From the NCBI GenBank assembly GCA_024276495.1, contig JAJRXC010000051.1, positions 1 through 64,000 of the forward strand: 64,000 nt of DNA, read 5' to 3'. A model generated the notes under the pieces. It made no database searches and was not told where the DNA came from. It worked only from the letters and a program-made list of their open reading frames with translations. The position numbers and the translations under genes are program-made. Shown one piece after another: positions 1 through 8,540 of the stretch (the first letter of the stretch is position 1; each line of letters opens with the position of its first letter). This stretch comes from Actinomycetes bacterium (lineage in GTDB: Bacteria; Actinomycetota; Acidimicrobiia; Acidimicrobiales; Aldehydirespiratoraceae).

Positions 1-205
1 CGTCCTGGGCGTTGCGGGTGGCCTGACGCAGACCCGAGGTCTGCGCCCGCAGCTTCTGGCTGATGACCAGGCCCGACGCATCGTCGGCGGCACGGTTGAT
101 CCGAAGACCACTCGACAGCTTCTCGATGCTCTTGCCCATCGACATCGCGCTGGCACCCAGATTGCGCTGGGCGTTCAGTGCCATGATGTTGTTGTTGATA
201 CGCAT
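1..205 (-). CDS. fliC: flagellin, N-terminal part (runs off the window)
   Basis: Flagellin is the secreted filament subunit. The first 68 codons are visible, starting MRINNN and carrying the conserved D0 helix with KLSSGLRINRAADDASG at about residues 30-46. The coding region continues beyond base 1. The ATG has a GAGGAAAC ribosome site directly upstream. A sigma-28-like promoter lies about 80 bases upstream (288-315), and a strong terminator for the preceding operon lies upstream of that, so flagellin is probably its own transcription unit. Nothing can be said about the variable domain or C-terminus. Confidence 0.95.
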   Translation of the reverse strand, partial: MRINNNIMALNAQRNLGASAMSMGKSIEKLSSGLRINRAADDASGLVISQKLRAQTSGLRQATRNAQD

Positions 206-287
206 GTTTCCTCGTGTCCTCCATGAGCCGAGGTGAAGGCCCGCCAATCCGTTGGTCGGGCCTGCCGACGGTTTGTCGACGGGGAAG

Positions 288-315
288 GAATCGGCGGTCG
301 ATGCGTCGTCGATGA
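288..315 (-). promoter_or_regulatory. candidate FliA/sigma-28 promoter of flagellin
   Basis: On the minus strand: TCAT (312-315), 16 bases, GCCGATTC (288-295), then about 82 bases to the flagellin ATG. Same layout as 13 other sites in the window and close to the sigma-28/WhiG consensus TAAA-N15/16-GCCGATAA. The transcription start is inferred, not shown. Confidence 0.6.
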
Positions 316-489
316 GGTCGCCCGGAGCGGCGGTGACCTTTCGGAACACCAACGAGGACATCGGCTTCGTCGACGGGTACCTCCGTCATCGCCGCGACGT
401 CGTTTCGTCATGCCCCGGTGGTGTCTTTTGTCACCGGGCCGCGGGCCGGAGCGGCCAAGATGGTCGCGATGATGAGGAGGAAACGCACG

Positions 490-533
490 AAAAAGGCGGT
501 TGACCCTCACCAGGCGGGCGGTGAGGGTCAACC
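490..533 (-). terminator. intrinsic terminator downstream of fliL
   Basis: Perfect 14-base inverted repeat (arms 498-511 and 520-533, 8-base loop), followed on the minus strand by GC and a run of five T (complement of 490-494). It would stop minus-strand transcripts from the fliL end of the flagellar operon before the flagellin promoter. Confidence 0.85.
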
Positions 534-622
534 TTGTGGTCGAGTCCGTCAGGCGGGCGACGGGCCTCTCCCACAACATCGCACAGTAGCGATTGTCGCC
601 ACCGTGCGTAGCGATGGTGCCG

Positions 623-718
623 GGTTGGGGGTTCCCGGCGAGATCCGGCGAACCCCCCGGGGTTGGGGGTTCCCGGCGAGATCCGGCGAACCCCCCGGGG
701 TTGGGGGTTCCCGGCGAG
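623..718. repeat. 38-bp tandem repeat (2.5 copies), each able to form a hairpin
   Basis: Three units start at 623, 661 and 699. The first two are 38 bp; the third is cut after 20 bases exactly where the fliL stop codon begins (719). Inside a unit, GGGGGTTC and GAACCCCC form an 8-bp stem with an inner CCGG pairing. Units 1 and 2 are identical. The repeats sit right behind fliL, so they could act as tandem transcription-slowing or mRNA-stabilising hairpins ahead of the main terminator at 490-533. Confidence 0.85.
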
Positions 719-1207
719 TTATTGCATGACGAAGGTGGTGAGCAGGACGCGCACGACCTTCTCGTCGTCGTAGGCGGCGCGGATGAGGGTGGAGAGCTCC
801 TCGCGGACGACCGTCTTGGATCCGGGGGCCCGAAGCGCTTCGAATGACTGGGCCGACAGATAGTCGATGGCCGCGTCGACTGCGATGGGAGCTTCGGTCT
901 CCATCGATTCCACGGAGGTCCCGGCTTCGAGGACGAGGGCGAGTCCGACCCGCAGGTAGCGGTTCTCGCCGGGATCCGTCAGGTTCACGACGAGCTCTTC
1001 CATCGGGAAGATGTCGCCTTCCTCGATCACCCGTTCGGCCTGCTCGTCGATGCCGTCGACGCCGTCGACCGCTTCTTCGGCGGGAGCCGGCGCGAGCACG
1101 AACTTGTAGACCGCGGCGAGGCCGACGAGGCCGACGACGATCATCTTGCCCTTGCTCTTGCCGCCCTCCTCCTCTTCGTCCGATGCCTTCTTCTTTTTCT
1201 TGGCCAT
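719..1207 (-). CDS. fliL: flagellar basal-body protein FliL
   Basis: FliL is a single-pass membrane protein that surrounds the stator and supports motor torque. The 162-residue product has a Lys-rich cytoplasmic start (MAKKKKK), an acidic patch, one membrane helix at about residues 22-40 and a periplasmic domain (about 55-162) with the typical FliL pattern (FPMEELVVNL, then NRYLRV). An AAGGAGACGGC ribosome site precedes the ATG. It is the last gene of the motA-motB-fliL group, 17 bases after motB. In many bacteria fliL precedes fliM; here it sits with the stator genes, consistent with its stator role. Confidence 0.93.
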   Translation of the reverse strand: MAKKKKKASDEEEEGGKSKGKMIVVGLVGLAAVYKFVLAPAPAEEAVDGVDGIDEQAERVIEEGDIFPMEELVVNLTDPGENRYLRVGLALVLEAGTSVESMETEAPIAVDAAIDYLSAQSFEALRAPGSKTVVREELSTLIRAAYDDEKVVRVLLTTFVMQ

Positions 1208-1224
1208 GGGATGCCGTCTCCTTG

Positions 1225-2142
1225 TCAGGTCCCGCCGAAGACGGGGTCCTCGAATCCTGCGATGTCGACTGTGGTGGTCGCGTCGAGCCCGGTCGCCGTG
1301 TCGACGTCTGATGTGTCATCGACGAACGGGGCGTCGCTGATCGTCGCCGTGTCGGGTTCGACGAGGATGACGATCTCGGTGCGCCGGTTGGCTTGGCGGC
1401 CTTCGGCGTCGGCGTTGGAGGCGCGGGGTCGGGTGTCGGCGTAGCCGACCGCGCCGAGCCGGCTGCCGTCGATGCCGTAGCTCTCGTTGAGGGTTCGCAA
1501 CACGGCGGTCGCCCGGGCCGACGACAGCTCCCAGTTGGTGGGCCACACGGTGCCGGTGGTCGGCACGGAATCGGTGTGGCCCTCGACCAGGATCTGGTTG
1601 TCGAGTCCGGACACGGCCGCGGCGACCGCGGACAGGGCCGGCGCGGCCTCGGGTTCGATGTGGGCCGAGCCGGAAGCGAAGAGAAGTCGTTCGTCGAGCG
1701 TGATCACGACCCCTCGAGGGTCGAGGTCGACGTCGAAGTCCGTGATGTCCACCGACGCGGCCCCCAACGCCTGTTGGACGGCATCGCGCAGCTCCTCGAC
1801 TTCGTTGGGGGTGATGACCTGATCGGATGCCAGTTCGTCGAGGAGGGCATCGATCTCGTTCTGCACGTCCGACGGGACGACCGCGAGTTGTCCGGAGTTC
1901 TCGTTGATCCCGAGGCCTTCGTCGAGGAACCCGGATCCTTCGGGAAGGGCGGGGCTGGAGATGGAGAACGCCTGTTCGACGCCGTAGCGGAACTCGGCGA
2001 ACTTCTTCTCGTCGAGCAGGGAGAAGGCGTAGAGCAGGACGAAGAACGCGAGCAGCAGGGTCATCGCGTCGGCGTAGCTGTCGAGCCACGCCTTCGACGG
2101 CCCGTCGTCTTCGACGACCACGGCGGCCTTGGCCTTACGCAC
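1225..2142 (-). CDS. motB: flagellar motor stator protein MotB
   Basis: MotB forms the ion channel with MotA and anchors it to peptidoglycan. GTG start (2140-2142) chosen because it overlaps the motA stop by 8 bases and follows a GAGGAAC ribosome site; 305 residues. The N-terminus holds the single membrane helix with the channel Asp in the YADAMTLLLAFF stretch (about residues 22-33). The C-terminal half is an OmpA-like peptidoglycan-binding domain (EGHTDSVP, then SSARA and NRRTEI). Ion specificity cannot be read from sequence with confidence. Confidence 0.95.
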   Translation of the reverse strand: MRKAKAAVVVEDDGPSKAWLDSYADAMTLLLAFFVLLYAFSLLDEKKFAEFRYGVEQAFSISSPALPEGSGFLDEGLGINENSGQLAVVPSDVQNEIDALLDELASDQVITPNEVEELRDAVQQALGAASVDITDFDVDLDPRGVVITLDERLLFASGSAHIEPEAAPALSAVAAAVSGLDNQILVEGHTDSVPTTGTVWPTNWELSSARATAVLRTLNESYGIDGSRLGAVGYADTRPRASNADAEGRQANRRTEIVILVEPDTATISDAPFVDDTSDVDTATGLDATTTVDIAGFEDPVFGGT

Positions 2143-2923
2143 TCTTTTGTTCCTCGTCGGTCTGTCGCTCGGACGGCGGCAGATAGGCCGAGAGCTTGCC
2201 GGAGAGGGCTCGGGGGTTGGCACCGGATTGGATCGAGATGATGCCTTCGATCAGGAGCTCACGAAAGGCCACCTCGATCGTCGAGGTCCGCTTCAGCTTC
2301 ATCGAGACGGGGGTGTAGATGTAGTTGGCGAGAAAAACACCCCACAGGGTCGTCGAGAACGCCACCGCGAGGGCCGGGCCGAGCGCGCCGGGGTCGCTCA
2401 GGTTCGACAGCATGTCGATCAGGCCGATGACCGTGCCGGCCACACCGAACGCGGGGGCGTATCCGGCTGCGTTGGAGAAGAACGCCGCACCGGCCCGGTG
2501 CCGGGCCGACATCTGGGCGACCTCGAGCTCGAGGGTCTCGCGCAGCTCTTCGGGGTCGGTGCCGTCGACCGCCATCATCAGGCCGGTCTTCAAGAACTCG
2601 TCCTCGACTTCGCCGAGGGAGCTCTCGAGGGTCAACAGACCGTCACGGCGGGCGATGTCGGCGAACTCGACGAGTTGTTCGATCGAGCCGGCGGAGTCGG
2701 GCGGGGCGCCACCGGCAAACGCCTTGATCCCCGCCTTGAGGCCGTTCTTGAGGTCGGGAATGGTGCCACTGGCGGCGGTCGCGCCCATGCTGCCGAAGAA
2801 GACCAGCAGGATCGATCCAGGGTCGCCGAAGAAGATCCCGACCGGGTCCATCCCGGCCATGAACATCGCGCCGAACGTCGTGGCGAGGGCAATGATGATG
2901 CCGGCGATCGTCAGCGGATCCAT
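2135..2923 (-). CDS. motA: flagellar motor stator protein MotA
   Basis: MotA is the multi-pass stator subunit that transmits force to FliG. The 262-residue protein starts MDPLTIAG and shows the usual four membrane segments (two near the N-terminus, two around residues 145-200) and the MotA/TolQ/ExbB core (GTVIGLIDMLSNL at about 160-173). The large cytoplasmic loop lies between helices 2 and 3. Its ATG lies one base after the flbD stop and its end overlaps motB, so flbD-motA-motB are translated as one unit. Confidence 0.96.
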   Translation of the reverse strand: MDPLTIAGIIIALATTFGAMFMAGMDPVGIFFGDPGSILLVFFGSMGATAASGTIPDLKNGLKAGIKAFAGGAPPDSAGSIEQLVEFADIARRDGLLTLESSLGEVEDEFLKTGLMMAVDGTDPEELRETLELEVAQMSARHRAGAAFFSNAAGYAPAFGVAGTVIGLIDMLSNLSDPGALGPALAVAFSTTLWGVFLANYIYTPVSMKLKRTSTIEVAFRELLIEGIISIQSGANPRALSGKLSAYLPPSERQTDEEQKSA

Positions 2924-2924
2924 G

Positions 2925-3176
2925 TCAGGTGTCCTCGTCGCTGGTGGGGTCGTCCACGAGGTGGAGCGCGACGACCGCGGCGGGGTCCTCCGCGGTTGCC
3001 ACGACCCGCGCCCGGAAGTGGACGATTCGGTCGATGACCTCGTCGATGGGTTCGGCGACGAGGTACTTCGTGCCGTCGATGAGGGTCAGGACGGTGTCGG
3101 GGGTGACGTCGACGCGCTCGATCAGGTCGGCGTTCAGCGCGAAGCGCTCGCTGTTCAACCTCGTCAGCTGAATCAT
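2925..3176 (-). CDS. flbD: flagellar FlbD family protein
   Basis: Small (83 residues) FlbD-family protein, usually encoded next to motA in Gram-positive flagellar clusters; its biochemical role is not established. Start set at the ATG 3174-3176, which opens MIQLTRLNSERFALNADLIE, the conserved family beginning, behind GAAGGGAA. An upstream in-frame start exists but adds 22 residues not typical of the family. The pattern DTVLTLIDGTKYLVAEPIDE at about 27-46 is diagnostic. Confidence 0.92.
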   Translation of the reverse strand: MIQLTRLNSERFALNADLIERVDVTPDTVLTLIDGTKYLVAEPIDEVIDRIVHFRARVVATAEDPAAVVALHLVDDPTSDEDT

Positions 3177-3291
3177 CGACTTCCCTTCCGTGACCATCCC
3201 GGTCGGTTCCGGGCAGTGTTGGTCGAAGGGCAGTCTCGGCACCCGGTCCGGTCACATGAGGGGGAAATCGGGCCTACGGGGGCCCGAATCG

Positions 3292-4182
3292 TCAGCGCAG
3301 GAAGTCCATCAGCGACCGGTCGAGGATGCGGGCCGTGACGTTGAGGGCGACGGTGTAGGCCGCCTCCTGGTTCTTGAGATCGAGGATCGCGTCGGCGAGG
3401 TCGATGTCCTCGGTTTCGCTGAGCGCGGAACGCATCTCGATCGTGACGTCGACGTTGCGGGCCTCGAGCTTCTCGAGTGACGAGAGCCGGGCGCCGAGGG
3501 TCGCCTGCGCGTTGTTGACGGAAGTGCGCGATCGGGTGATAGCGTCGAGGCCATCGGATACTCCGACGCCGGCTTCGACGCGATCGGCGATCTCACGGAG
3601 CATCTCGAAGGTGTTGCCGTTGATCGGGTCGCCGGGGTTCTCGATGCCGAACACTTCGGGGCCGGTGACGTTGACCTGATACGAGGAGCCGCTGCCGACG
3701 GTGCGGTTGACCACACCCGAGTCGCCGACGTAGCTGCCGGAGGGGTCGTAGGCCTGGGCGTTTCCGGAGGTACCGCCGAAGATCGGGCGCCCGAGGGTCC
3801 TCGTGTTGCCGAGGCCGATCATCTCCTCGGCGATGGCTCGCAACTCGGTGGCGATGGCGTTGCGGGCGGTCGGGCCGAGCGAGCCGTTCTCTGCCTGGAT
3901 CGTCAGGTCCTGGGCCCGGGTGAGCCGATCGTCGATTCCCTTGAGGGCGCTGTCGGCGGTTCCGAGCCACATCTTGGCGTCGCCGATGTTGCGGTCGTAT
4001 TGCTCGTAGGACCGCAACGATCGACGGTAGCGAAGGGCGGCCAGCGCCCCCGCGGGGTTGTCGGAGGCCCGTTCGAGCTGGCGGCCCGACGCGACCTGTT
4101 GTTGGATCTTGGCCAGGCGACCGCTGACGGTCGCGAGGTCGGCCCGCATCGCCGAGGTCTGGGACTGTTGGGTGACACGCAT
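3292..4182 (-). CDS. flgL: flagellar hook-associated protein 3 (FlgL)
   Basis: FlgL is the hook-filament junction protein, secreted by the flagellar export system. The 296-residue product has flagellin-like terminal helices: an N-terminal coiled-coil region (residues 1-100, with QQVASGRQLERASDNPAGA near 28-46, the FlgL form of the flagellin signature) and a C-terminal helix ending DFLR. The middle carries FGGTSGNAQAYD. It lies 12 bases after flgK, the usual partner, and ahead of flbD. Length is normal for FlgL. Confidence 0.95.
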   Translation of the reverse strand: MRVTQQSQTSAMRADLATVSGRLAKIQQQVASGRQLERASDNPAGALAALRYRRSLRSYEQYDRNIGDAKMWLGTADSALKGIDDRLTRAQDLTIQAENGSLGPTARNAIATELRAIAEEMIGLGNTRTLGRPIFGGTSGNAQAYDPSGSYVGDSGVVNRTVGSGSSYQVNVTGPEVFGIENPGDPINGNTFEMLREIADRVEAGVGVSDGLDAITRSRTSVNNAQATLGARLSSLEKLEARNVDVTIEMRSALSETEDIDLADAILDLKNQEAAYTVALNVTARILDRSLMDFLR

Positions 4183-4194
4183 CGGGCTGCTCCC

Positions 4195-5598
4195 CTATCG
4201 GCCGACGAGGCCGAGTCGGTTGACAAGGATGTCGAGCATCTCGTCGACGGCGTTGATGACCCGCGCCGATGCCTCGTAGGCGCGCTGGGCGGCGACGAGA
4301 TCGATCATCTCCTCGTCGATGTTGACGGAGCGGGCGGCGAGGCGGGCTTCGTCGATCCTTTGGAGCACGGATTGCTGCGCCGTGGCGCGCGAGATCGCGG
4401 ATCCGACCTGTACGCCGAGCCCACCGACGAGCTCCGCGTATTGGTCGTTGGCGCCGCCGGTGGCGTCGCGCAACGCGGCGATCTGTTGGCCGACGGACGC
4501 GTCGAGCTGGCCGCCGCCGGCACTGGCGATCGAGACCCGCCGGGGTTGCCCGGAGACGTCGGTGGAGATCGCGAGCGTCGCCGCGGTGGTGCCGGTCGGT
4601 TCGAAGAAGTTCCAGCCGGTGGCGCCGTCGAGGTCCTGGCCGCCGCTGTGCAGGGCGTTGACCGATGTGACCAGCGCGGTGGCGATGCCGTCAAGGTCCC
4701 GGATCGCGTCGGGGATCGTCGAGTTGGCCATGTCGAGGAGGCCGGCGGCCTCGCCGCCGGTGGGGGTGACCTCACCGCCGTTCTTCCACTGCAGGACGAG
4801 GCGTTGTACGCCGACGTCGGCGAGGCCGGCGTCGACGACGGTGTTGCTCTGCAGCTCGACCGTGCGGCCGCTCTGGACGAGGGTGCTCCCCCCGACATAG
4901 ACGTCGACGGTCCCGTCGTCGCGGGGCTGGACGCGGGCGCCGACGAGGTCGGCGAGCTTGCCGAGGGCGAGGTCTCGTTGGTCGAGCAGGTCGTTGGGGG
5001 CGGAGCCGGAGAGCAGCAGGGGCCGTAGCGAGTCGTTGAGCGTCGCGACCTCGGCGGCGAGGTCGTTGACCTGGGCGACCAGGGCCGACGCTTCGCCGAC
5101 CGCGGTGTCGCGCAGGCTGCGAATCTGATCGTCCATGAAGCGGAACTGGTCGACGGTGGCTTCGGCCTGTTCGAGCGCCGCGGTTCGTTGGGGGATCTCG
5201 CCGGGGTTGTTCGCCAGCTCGTCGAACGACGACCAGAGGGTGTCGAGGCTCGCGGCGAGGCCGCTGTCGGAGGGTTCGGTGTGGACCAGCTCGATCCGTC
5301 CGAAGTAGCGGCTCTCGAGGCTGAGCTCGGCGGACGCCGCCCGTTCGCCGAGGGATCGGGTCTCCAGGAACTGATCGCGGTAGCGGCTGATGCCGGCGAC
5401 GTCGACGCCGTCGCCGGTGAGCAGCCCGCCGCTGAACAGGCCCGGTACGGCGCCGGCACCGCCGGAGACGAGGTCGGCGCGCTGGCGTGAGTAGCCGGGG
5501 GTGGTGGCGTTGGCGACGTTGTTGCCGATGACGTCGAGTCGTTGGCGTTGGGCGAGCAGGCCGGAGAGCGCACTCTGGAGGGCGGAGATGTTGCTCAT
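4195..5598 (-). CDS. flgK: flagellar hook-associated protein 1 (FlgK)
   Basis: FlgK is the first hook-filament junction protein. 467 residues. The N-terminus has the axial-protein signature (ALSGLLAQRQRLDVIGNNVAN at about 8-28, followed by TPGYSRQRADL); the C-terminus has the matching helix (EEMIDLVAAQRAYEASARV, about 427-445). The middle holds the usual hypervariable domain. It starts 22 bases after flgN, which encodes its probable export chaperone, and is followed by flgL. Confidence 0.96.
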   Translation of the reverse strand: MSNISALQSALSGLLAQRQRLDVIGNNVANATTPGYSRQRADLVSGGAGAVPGLFSGGLLTGDGVDVAGISRYRDQFLETRSLGERAASAELSLESRYFGRIELVHTEPSDSGLAASLDTLWSSFDELANNPGEIPQRTAALEQAEATVDQFRFMDDQIRSLRDTAVGEASALVAQVNDLAAEVATLNDSLRPLLLSGSAPNDLLDQRDLALGKLADLVGARVQPRDDGTVDVYVGGSTLVQSGRTVELQSNTVVDAGLADVGVQRLVLQWKNGGEVTPTGGEAAGLLDMANSTIPDAIRDLDGIATALVTSVNALHSGGQDLDGATGWNFFEPTGTTAATLAISTDVSGQPRRVSIASAGGGQLDASVGQQIAALRDATGGANDQYAELVGGLGVQVGSAISRATAQQSVLQRIDEARLAARSVNIDEEMIDLVAAQRAYEASARVINAVDEMLDILVNRLGLVGR

Positions 5599-5620
5599 CG
5601 CATCGTGTCGATCGGCCCGG

Positions 5621-6136
5621 TCAGAGCGACCGGTCGATCAGTCCTCGTTCGGCGCTGCCGTGGACGGTCGAGCCGCTTCGGTCGTAGCCGCCGTCGCCGG
5701 CATCTCCCAGAACGAAGCTGGTGAGCTCGCGGGTGAGGTTGAGGCCCCGCTGGAGCTGTTCGCGGCCGTTCAGCGACACCGTCGTGATGTCGGCCACGAG
5801 CACCAGGAAGGCGTCGCGGTGTTCGGCGAGGATCTGTTCGTACGGCTCGGGGGCCCGGTTGACGAGATCTTCGAGCGACGCGTCGGCGTCGAGCCCCATG
5901 GAGATCCCGATCTCGGCGGTCAACTCCCGCCGACCGGCCTCGATCTCACCGATCGTGGTCACGAGGAGTTGGACGTCGTTGACGGCGTGTTGCAACAGGG
6001 TCTGGTCGCCGCCGGCCAGGATGAGCTCTTGCACCTTGAGCAGGTAGTGGAGCCGTTCGAGGTGACGTCGCTGTTGCCAGAGCACCCGGGTGAGGTCACT
6101 CAGCGGCGACTCGGGGGTTGCAGGGCCTGCGTTCAT
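5621..6136 (-). CDS. flgN: FlgN-like export chaperone for FlgK/FlgL
   Basis: Predicted FlgN family chaperone that holds hook-associated proteins for export. 171 residues, mostly helical with long amphipathic stretches (residues 15-60 and 110-150), a length and position (just before flgK) typical of FlgN. The ATG at 6134-6136 is preferred over an upstream GTG (6152-6154) because a sigma-28-like promoter sits between the two with its -10 at 6144-6151. That would make the mRNA start at or just before the ATG (leaderless). No ribosome site is seen. Family assignment rests on context and helical pattern. Confidence 0.75.
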   Translation of the reverse strand: MNAGPATPESPLSDLTRVLWQQRRHLERLHYLLKVQELILAGGDQTLLQHAVNDVQLLVTTIGEIEAGRRELTAEIGISMGLDADASLEDLVNRAPEPYEQILAEHRDAFLVLVADITTVSLNGREQLQRGLNLTRELTSFVLGDAGDGGYDRSGSTVHGSAERGLIDRSL

Positions 6137-6143
6137 CACTTGA

Positions 6144-6170
6144 GTATCGGCCACTCGCTGACCGGTATGA
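6144..6170 (-). promoter_or_regulatory. candidate FliA/sigma-28 promoter of flgN-flgK-flgL-flbD-motAB-fliL
   Basis: On the minus strand: TCAT (6167-6170), 15 bases, GCCGATAC (6144-6151), then 7 bases and the flgN ATG. It has the best -10 match to GCCGATAA in the window and lies between fliA and flgN, as expected for a late flagellar operon. Confidence 0.65.
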
Positions 6171-6227
6171 GGGATACAAGGTCACGAATCTCGGCGGAGC
6201 GTGGTGCAGAACCGCCCTGGGACCCAC

Positions 6228-7055
6228 TCAGAGTGAGGGCGTGGTCACCGGCTGAAGACGGCTTTGAGCGGTCGAATCGGCCGCGATCGCCTTCGCGTAC
6301 TCCTGACGGCTGCGATCACGACGACGGCGTGACGGCTCGGCCGGCGCCTCGTCGTACTGGGCGTCGATGCCCTCCCGAATCCGCCGCAGGGCATCGTCTT
6401 TGATCTGCGAGATCCGCGATTGGGTCACTCCGAGTAGTGCCCCCAGCTCGTCCATCGGCCGTTCCTCGAGGAAGTAGCCGACGACCACTGCCCGGTGACG
6501 GGGCGGCAGGAGATGGATCGCCGAGCGGATGTATGCCTTCAGCTCACGATCCTCCAGCCCGGCGAGCGGGTGGGTCGAATCGGCGTCCGCGATGGTGTCG
6601 CCGAGCGTCGACGCGCCGTCGCCGGCGTTCATCGGTCGATCCAGCGCCATCACGACACCGCGCCGGACCTTGCTGCGCAATTCGGAGAGCTCCTTGACCG
6701 TCATGTCGGCGGCCTCGGCGACCGTGCGATGGTCGGGGGTCTCGCCCCGCTTCTCGAGCAGGCGCTGCTCGACGGTGTTGAGCTCCCGGGACTTCGCCCG
6801 CAGGGAGCGGGGCAGCCAGTCCTCGTGTCGGATCACGTCGAGGATGGCACCTTCGATCCGGCGACCGGCGAAGGTCGAGAAGGCGACGCCCCGATCGGGG
6901 TCGTAGCGACCGGCCGTCTCGCACAGGGCGAGCATGCCCGCCTGGACGAGATCGTCACGCTCGATGTGGTCGGGGAATCCCGCCGACATCCGTGTGACGA
7001 TGTGTTCGACGAGAGCGACGTTGCTCTCGATCCTGTGCCGAATCTCTTGGTCCAT
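6228..7055 (-). CDS. fliA: RNA polymerase sigma factor for flagellar genes (FliA/WhiG/SigD family)
   Basis: Sigma-28 family factor that directs RNA polymerase to late flagellar promoters. 275 residues: region 2 (about 15-85, with RDDLVQAGMLAL and GVAFSTFAGRRIEGAILD), region 3 (about 85-150) and region 4 (about 185-235, with the helix-turn-helix MDELGALLGVTQSRISQIK). A basic tail of about 40 residues follows region 4. Strong AGGAAGGCGGG ribosome site. It lies just before flgN, whose upstream region carries the matching promoter motif. No anti-sigma factor FlgM was recognised in the window. Confidence 0.95.
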   Translation of the reverse strand: MDQEIRHRIESNVALVEHIVTRMSAGFPDHIERDDLVQAGMLALCETAGRYDPDRGVAFSTFAGRRIEGAILDVIRHEDWLPRSLRAKSRELNTVEQRLLEKRGETPDHRTVAEAADMTVKELSELRSKVRRGVVMALDRPMNAGDGASTLGDTIADADSTHPLAGLEDRELKAYIRSAIHLLPPRHRAVVVGYFLEERPMDELGALLGVTQSRISQIKDDALRRIREGIDAQYDEAPAEPSRRRRDRSRQEYAKAIAADSTAQSRLQPVTTPSL

Positions 7056-7085
7056 GACGACCCGCCTTCCTAGTGTGCCCGAACG

Positions 7086-8540
7086 TCATCGGGCCGGAAT
7101 GACGGCACCTTGCGCGATCTGGGTCGACCGGCCCCCTTCAACGGTTCGATCGGTCCCCTCCGGCTCGGGGCGTCCCGGGAACCCCGGCGCGTTGACCGCG
7201 GCCAGAACCGAGCCACCGACCACCGAGGTGAGCTCCGGCGGTGACGGATCCTGACGAAGGTCGAGCAGGGAGACGATCACGGGATCGGTGCCGTTCTCAC
7301 GGGCATCGATCCGCAACTGCTCGCGCCGCTCCTGCATCTCCTCGGAGTCACCGGCAACCGTGACGATGCCGTCGAAGAGGGGGTCCGGGGCACCACGGGG
7401 CTTGGCCCGCGCGTCGGAACGGTCGATGTACAGATCGAGTCCACAGCGCCGGATCTGTTCGAGATTCCCCCACGCGAGCCGAGTCGAGCGGTCGGCGAGG
7501 TCGGACGGCACCACGATGCCGATCTGGCCGTGCATGCCCGCGGCGTTGACGCGAGCCGCGATCCGCGCCGGCGCGTCCCAATGGCACAGGGCCGCGCCCT
7601 GGGCCCGTACGAAGCACCGGGCGCCGCTCGCGGCGGCGACGCCGAGCGCTTCGTCGACGGCCCGCAAAAGGGCGGCCAGCTCGGCGAACATCTCGCCGCC
7701 GGCGGGCACCGGATCGATGAGTCGACCCACGGCCGAGTCGTCGGCGATCGAAACGAGCCAGGTCTGCGCCACGTTCGGCCCGACGACATCGGTTGCGCCG
7801 ACCACCGCGCCTCGTCCTTCACGACGGGCCCGTTGGCGGGCCTCGCCGGCCTGGCGGACGAGATCGAGTCGATCCACGGCATTGCCGACCGCGAGCCCGA
7901 TCACGGCGCGCGGGTCGAGCGCGCCCCCGTCCCACCGGACCGGCCGATTCACGATGTCGAGCATCCGACCGGCCAGCCAGCGTGTGGTTCGATCGTCGAT
8001 GACGTCGCGCAGCACGACGAAGAAGACACCCGGGCGGCGCACGAAGACCAACGGTCCGAACGGCCCCCCGGCGGTCCCGATCCAGCCGTGGCTCTGGAGC
8101 CGATGGGTCACCGAGACCATGAGCGCCTCGGCCGCGCCGTGGTCGTTCGCGACCTCGCGAGCGGCGATCTCGGGGACTTCCACCGAAACGATCGCGAAGC
8201 GGCCACTCAGTGATCCGGCGACGAGATCGTCGGTGAGCACCGTCTCCATCCCTTCGGCGAGCGGCAGCCCGGTGCGCGAGTCGAACAAGTCGTCGACGCC
8301 GCGTTCGACGACCACGTCGTCGTGGTGAAAGGAGAGCCACAGCGCCGCGGCCCCGAGCACGGTCAGCGAGATCAGAACCGCGATCCCGTCGAGGACCACC
8401 CCGGCGCCGATCAGCACGATCGCCGCGAGCTTCACGAGGTCCGACGGTCCGGGCGTGGCGACCTTGCGACCCCGCTCGGCCCGCAGCAGCGCGCCGGAGA
8501 TCTCCTGGTGCGACTCGTGGTTCAACCCGACCGTCTGCAT
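7086..8540 (-). CDS. membrane protein with degenerate GGDEF and EAL domains
   Basis: 484 residues from the ATG 8538-8540; a TTG two codons upstream is possible. Two membrane helices at about 40-80 are followed by a GGDEF-like fold whose opening DSRTGLPLAEGM is recognisable, but the catalytic GG(D/E)EF loop is replaced by VRRPGVFFVV. A region resembling an EAL fold (about 270-410) lacks the EAL, DDxG and ExGxE motifs. It is therefore probably not a cyclase or phosphodiesterase, and may be a c-di-GMP binder or protein-interaction module. It sits between the ACR3 gene and fliA, so it is likely tied to flagellar control. Function unknown. Confidence 0.7.
   Translation of the reverse strand: MQTVGLNHESHQEISGALLRAERGRKVATPGPSDLVKLAAIVLIGAGVVLDGIAVLISLTVLGAAALWLSFHHDDVVVERGVDDLFDSRTGLPLAEGMETVLTDDLVAGSLSGRFAIVSVEVPEIAAREVANDHGAAEALMVSVTHRLQSHGWIGTAGGPFGPLVFVRRPGVFFVVLRDVIDDRTTRWLAGRMLDIVNRPVRWDGGALDPRAVIGLAVGNAVDRLDLVRQAGEARQRARREGRGAVVGATDVVGPNVAQTWLVSIADDSAVGRLIDPVPAGGEMFAELAALLRAVDEALGVAAASGARCFVRAQGAALCHWDAPARIAARVNAAGMHGQIGIVVPSDLADRSTRLAWGNLEQIRRCGLDLYIDRSDARAKPRGAPDPLFDGIVTVAGDSEEMQERREQLRIDARENGTDPVIVSLLDLRQDPSPPELTSVVGGSVLAAVNAPGFPGRPEPEGTDRTVEGGRSTQIAQGAVIPAR

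Noticed and set aside
623-718. CRISPR array
   Set aside because: Units are directly adjacent with no spacers, and no cas genes exist in the window.
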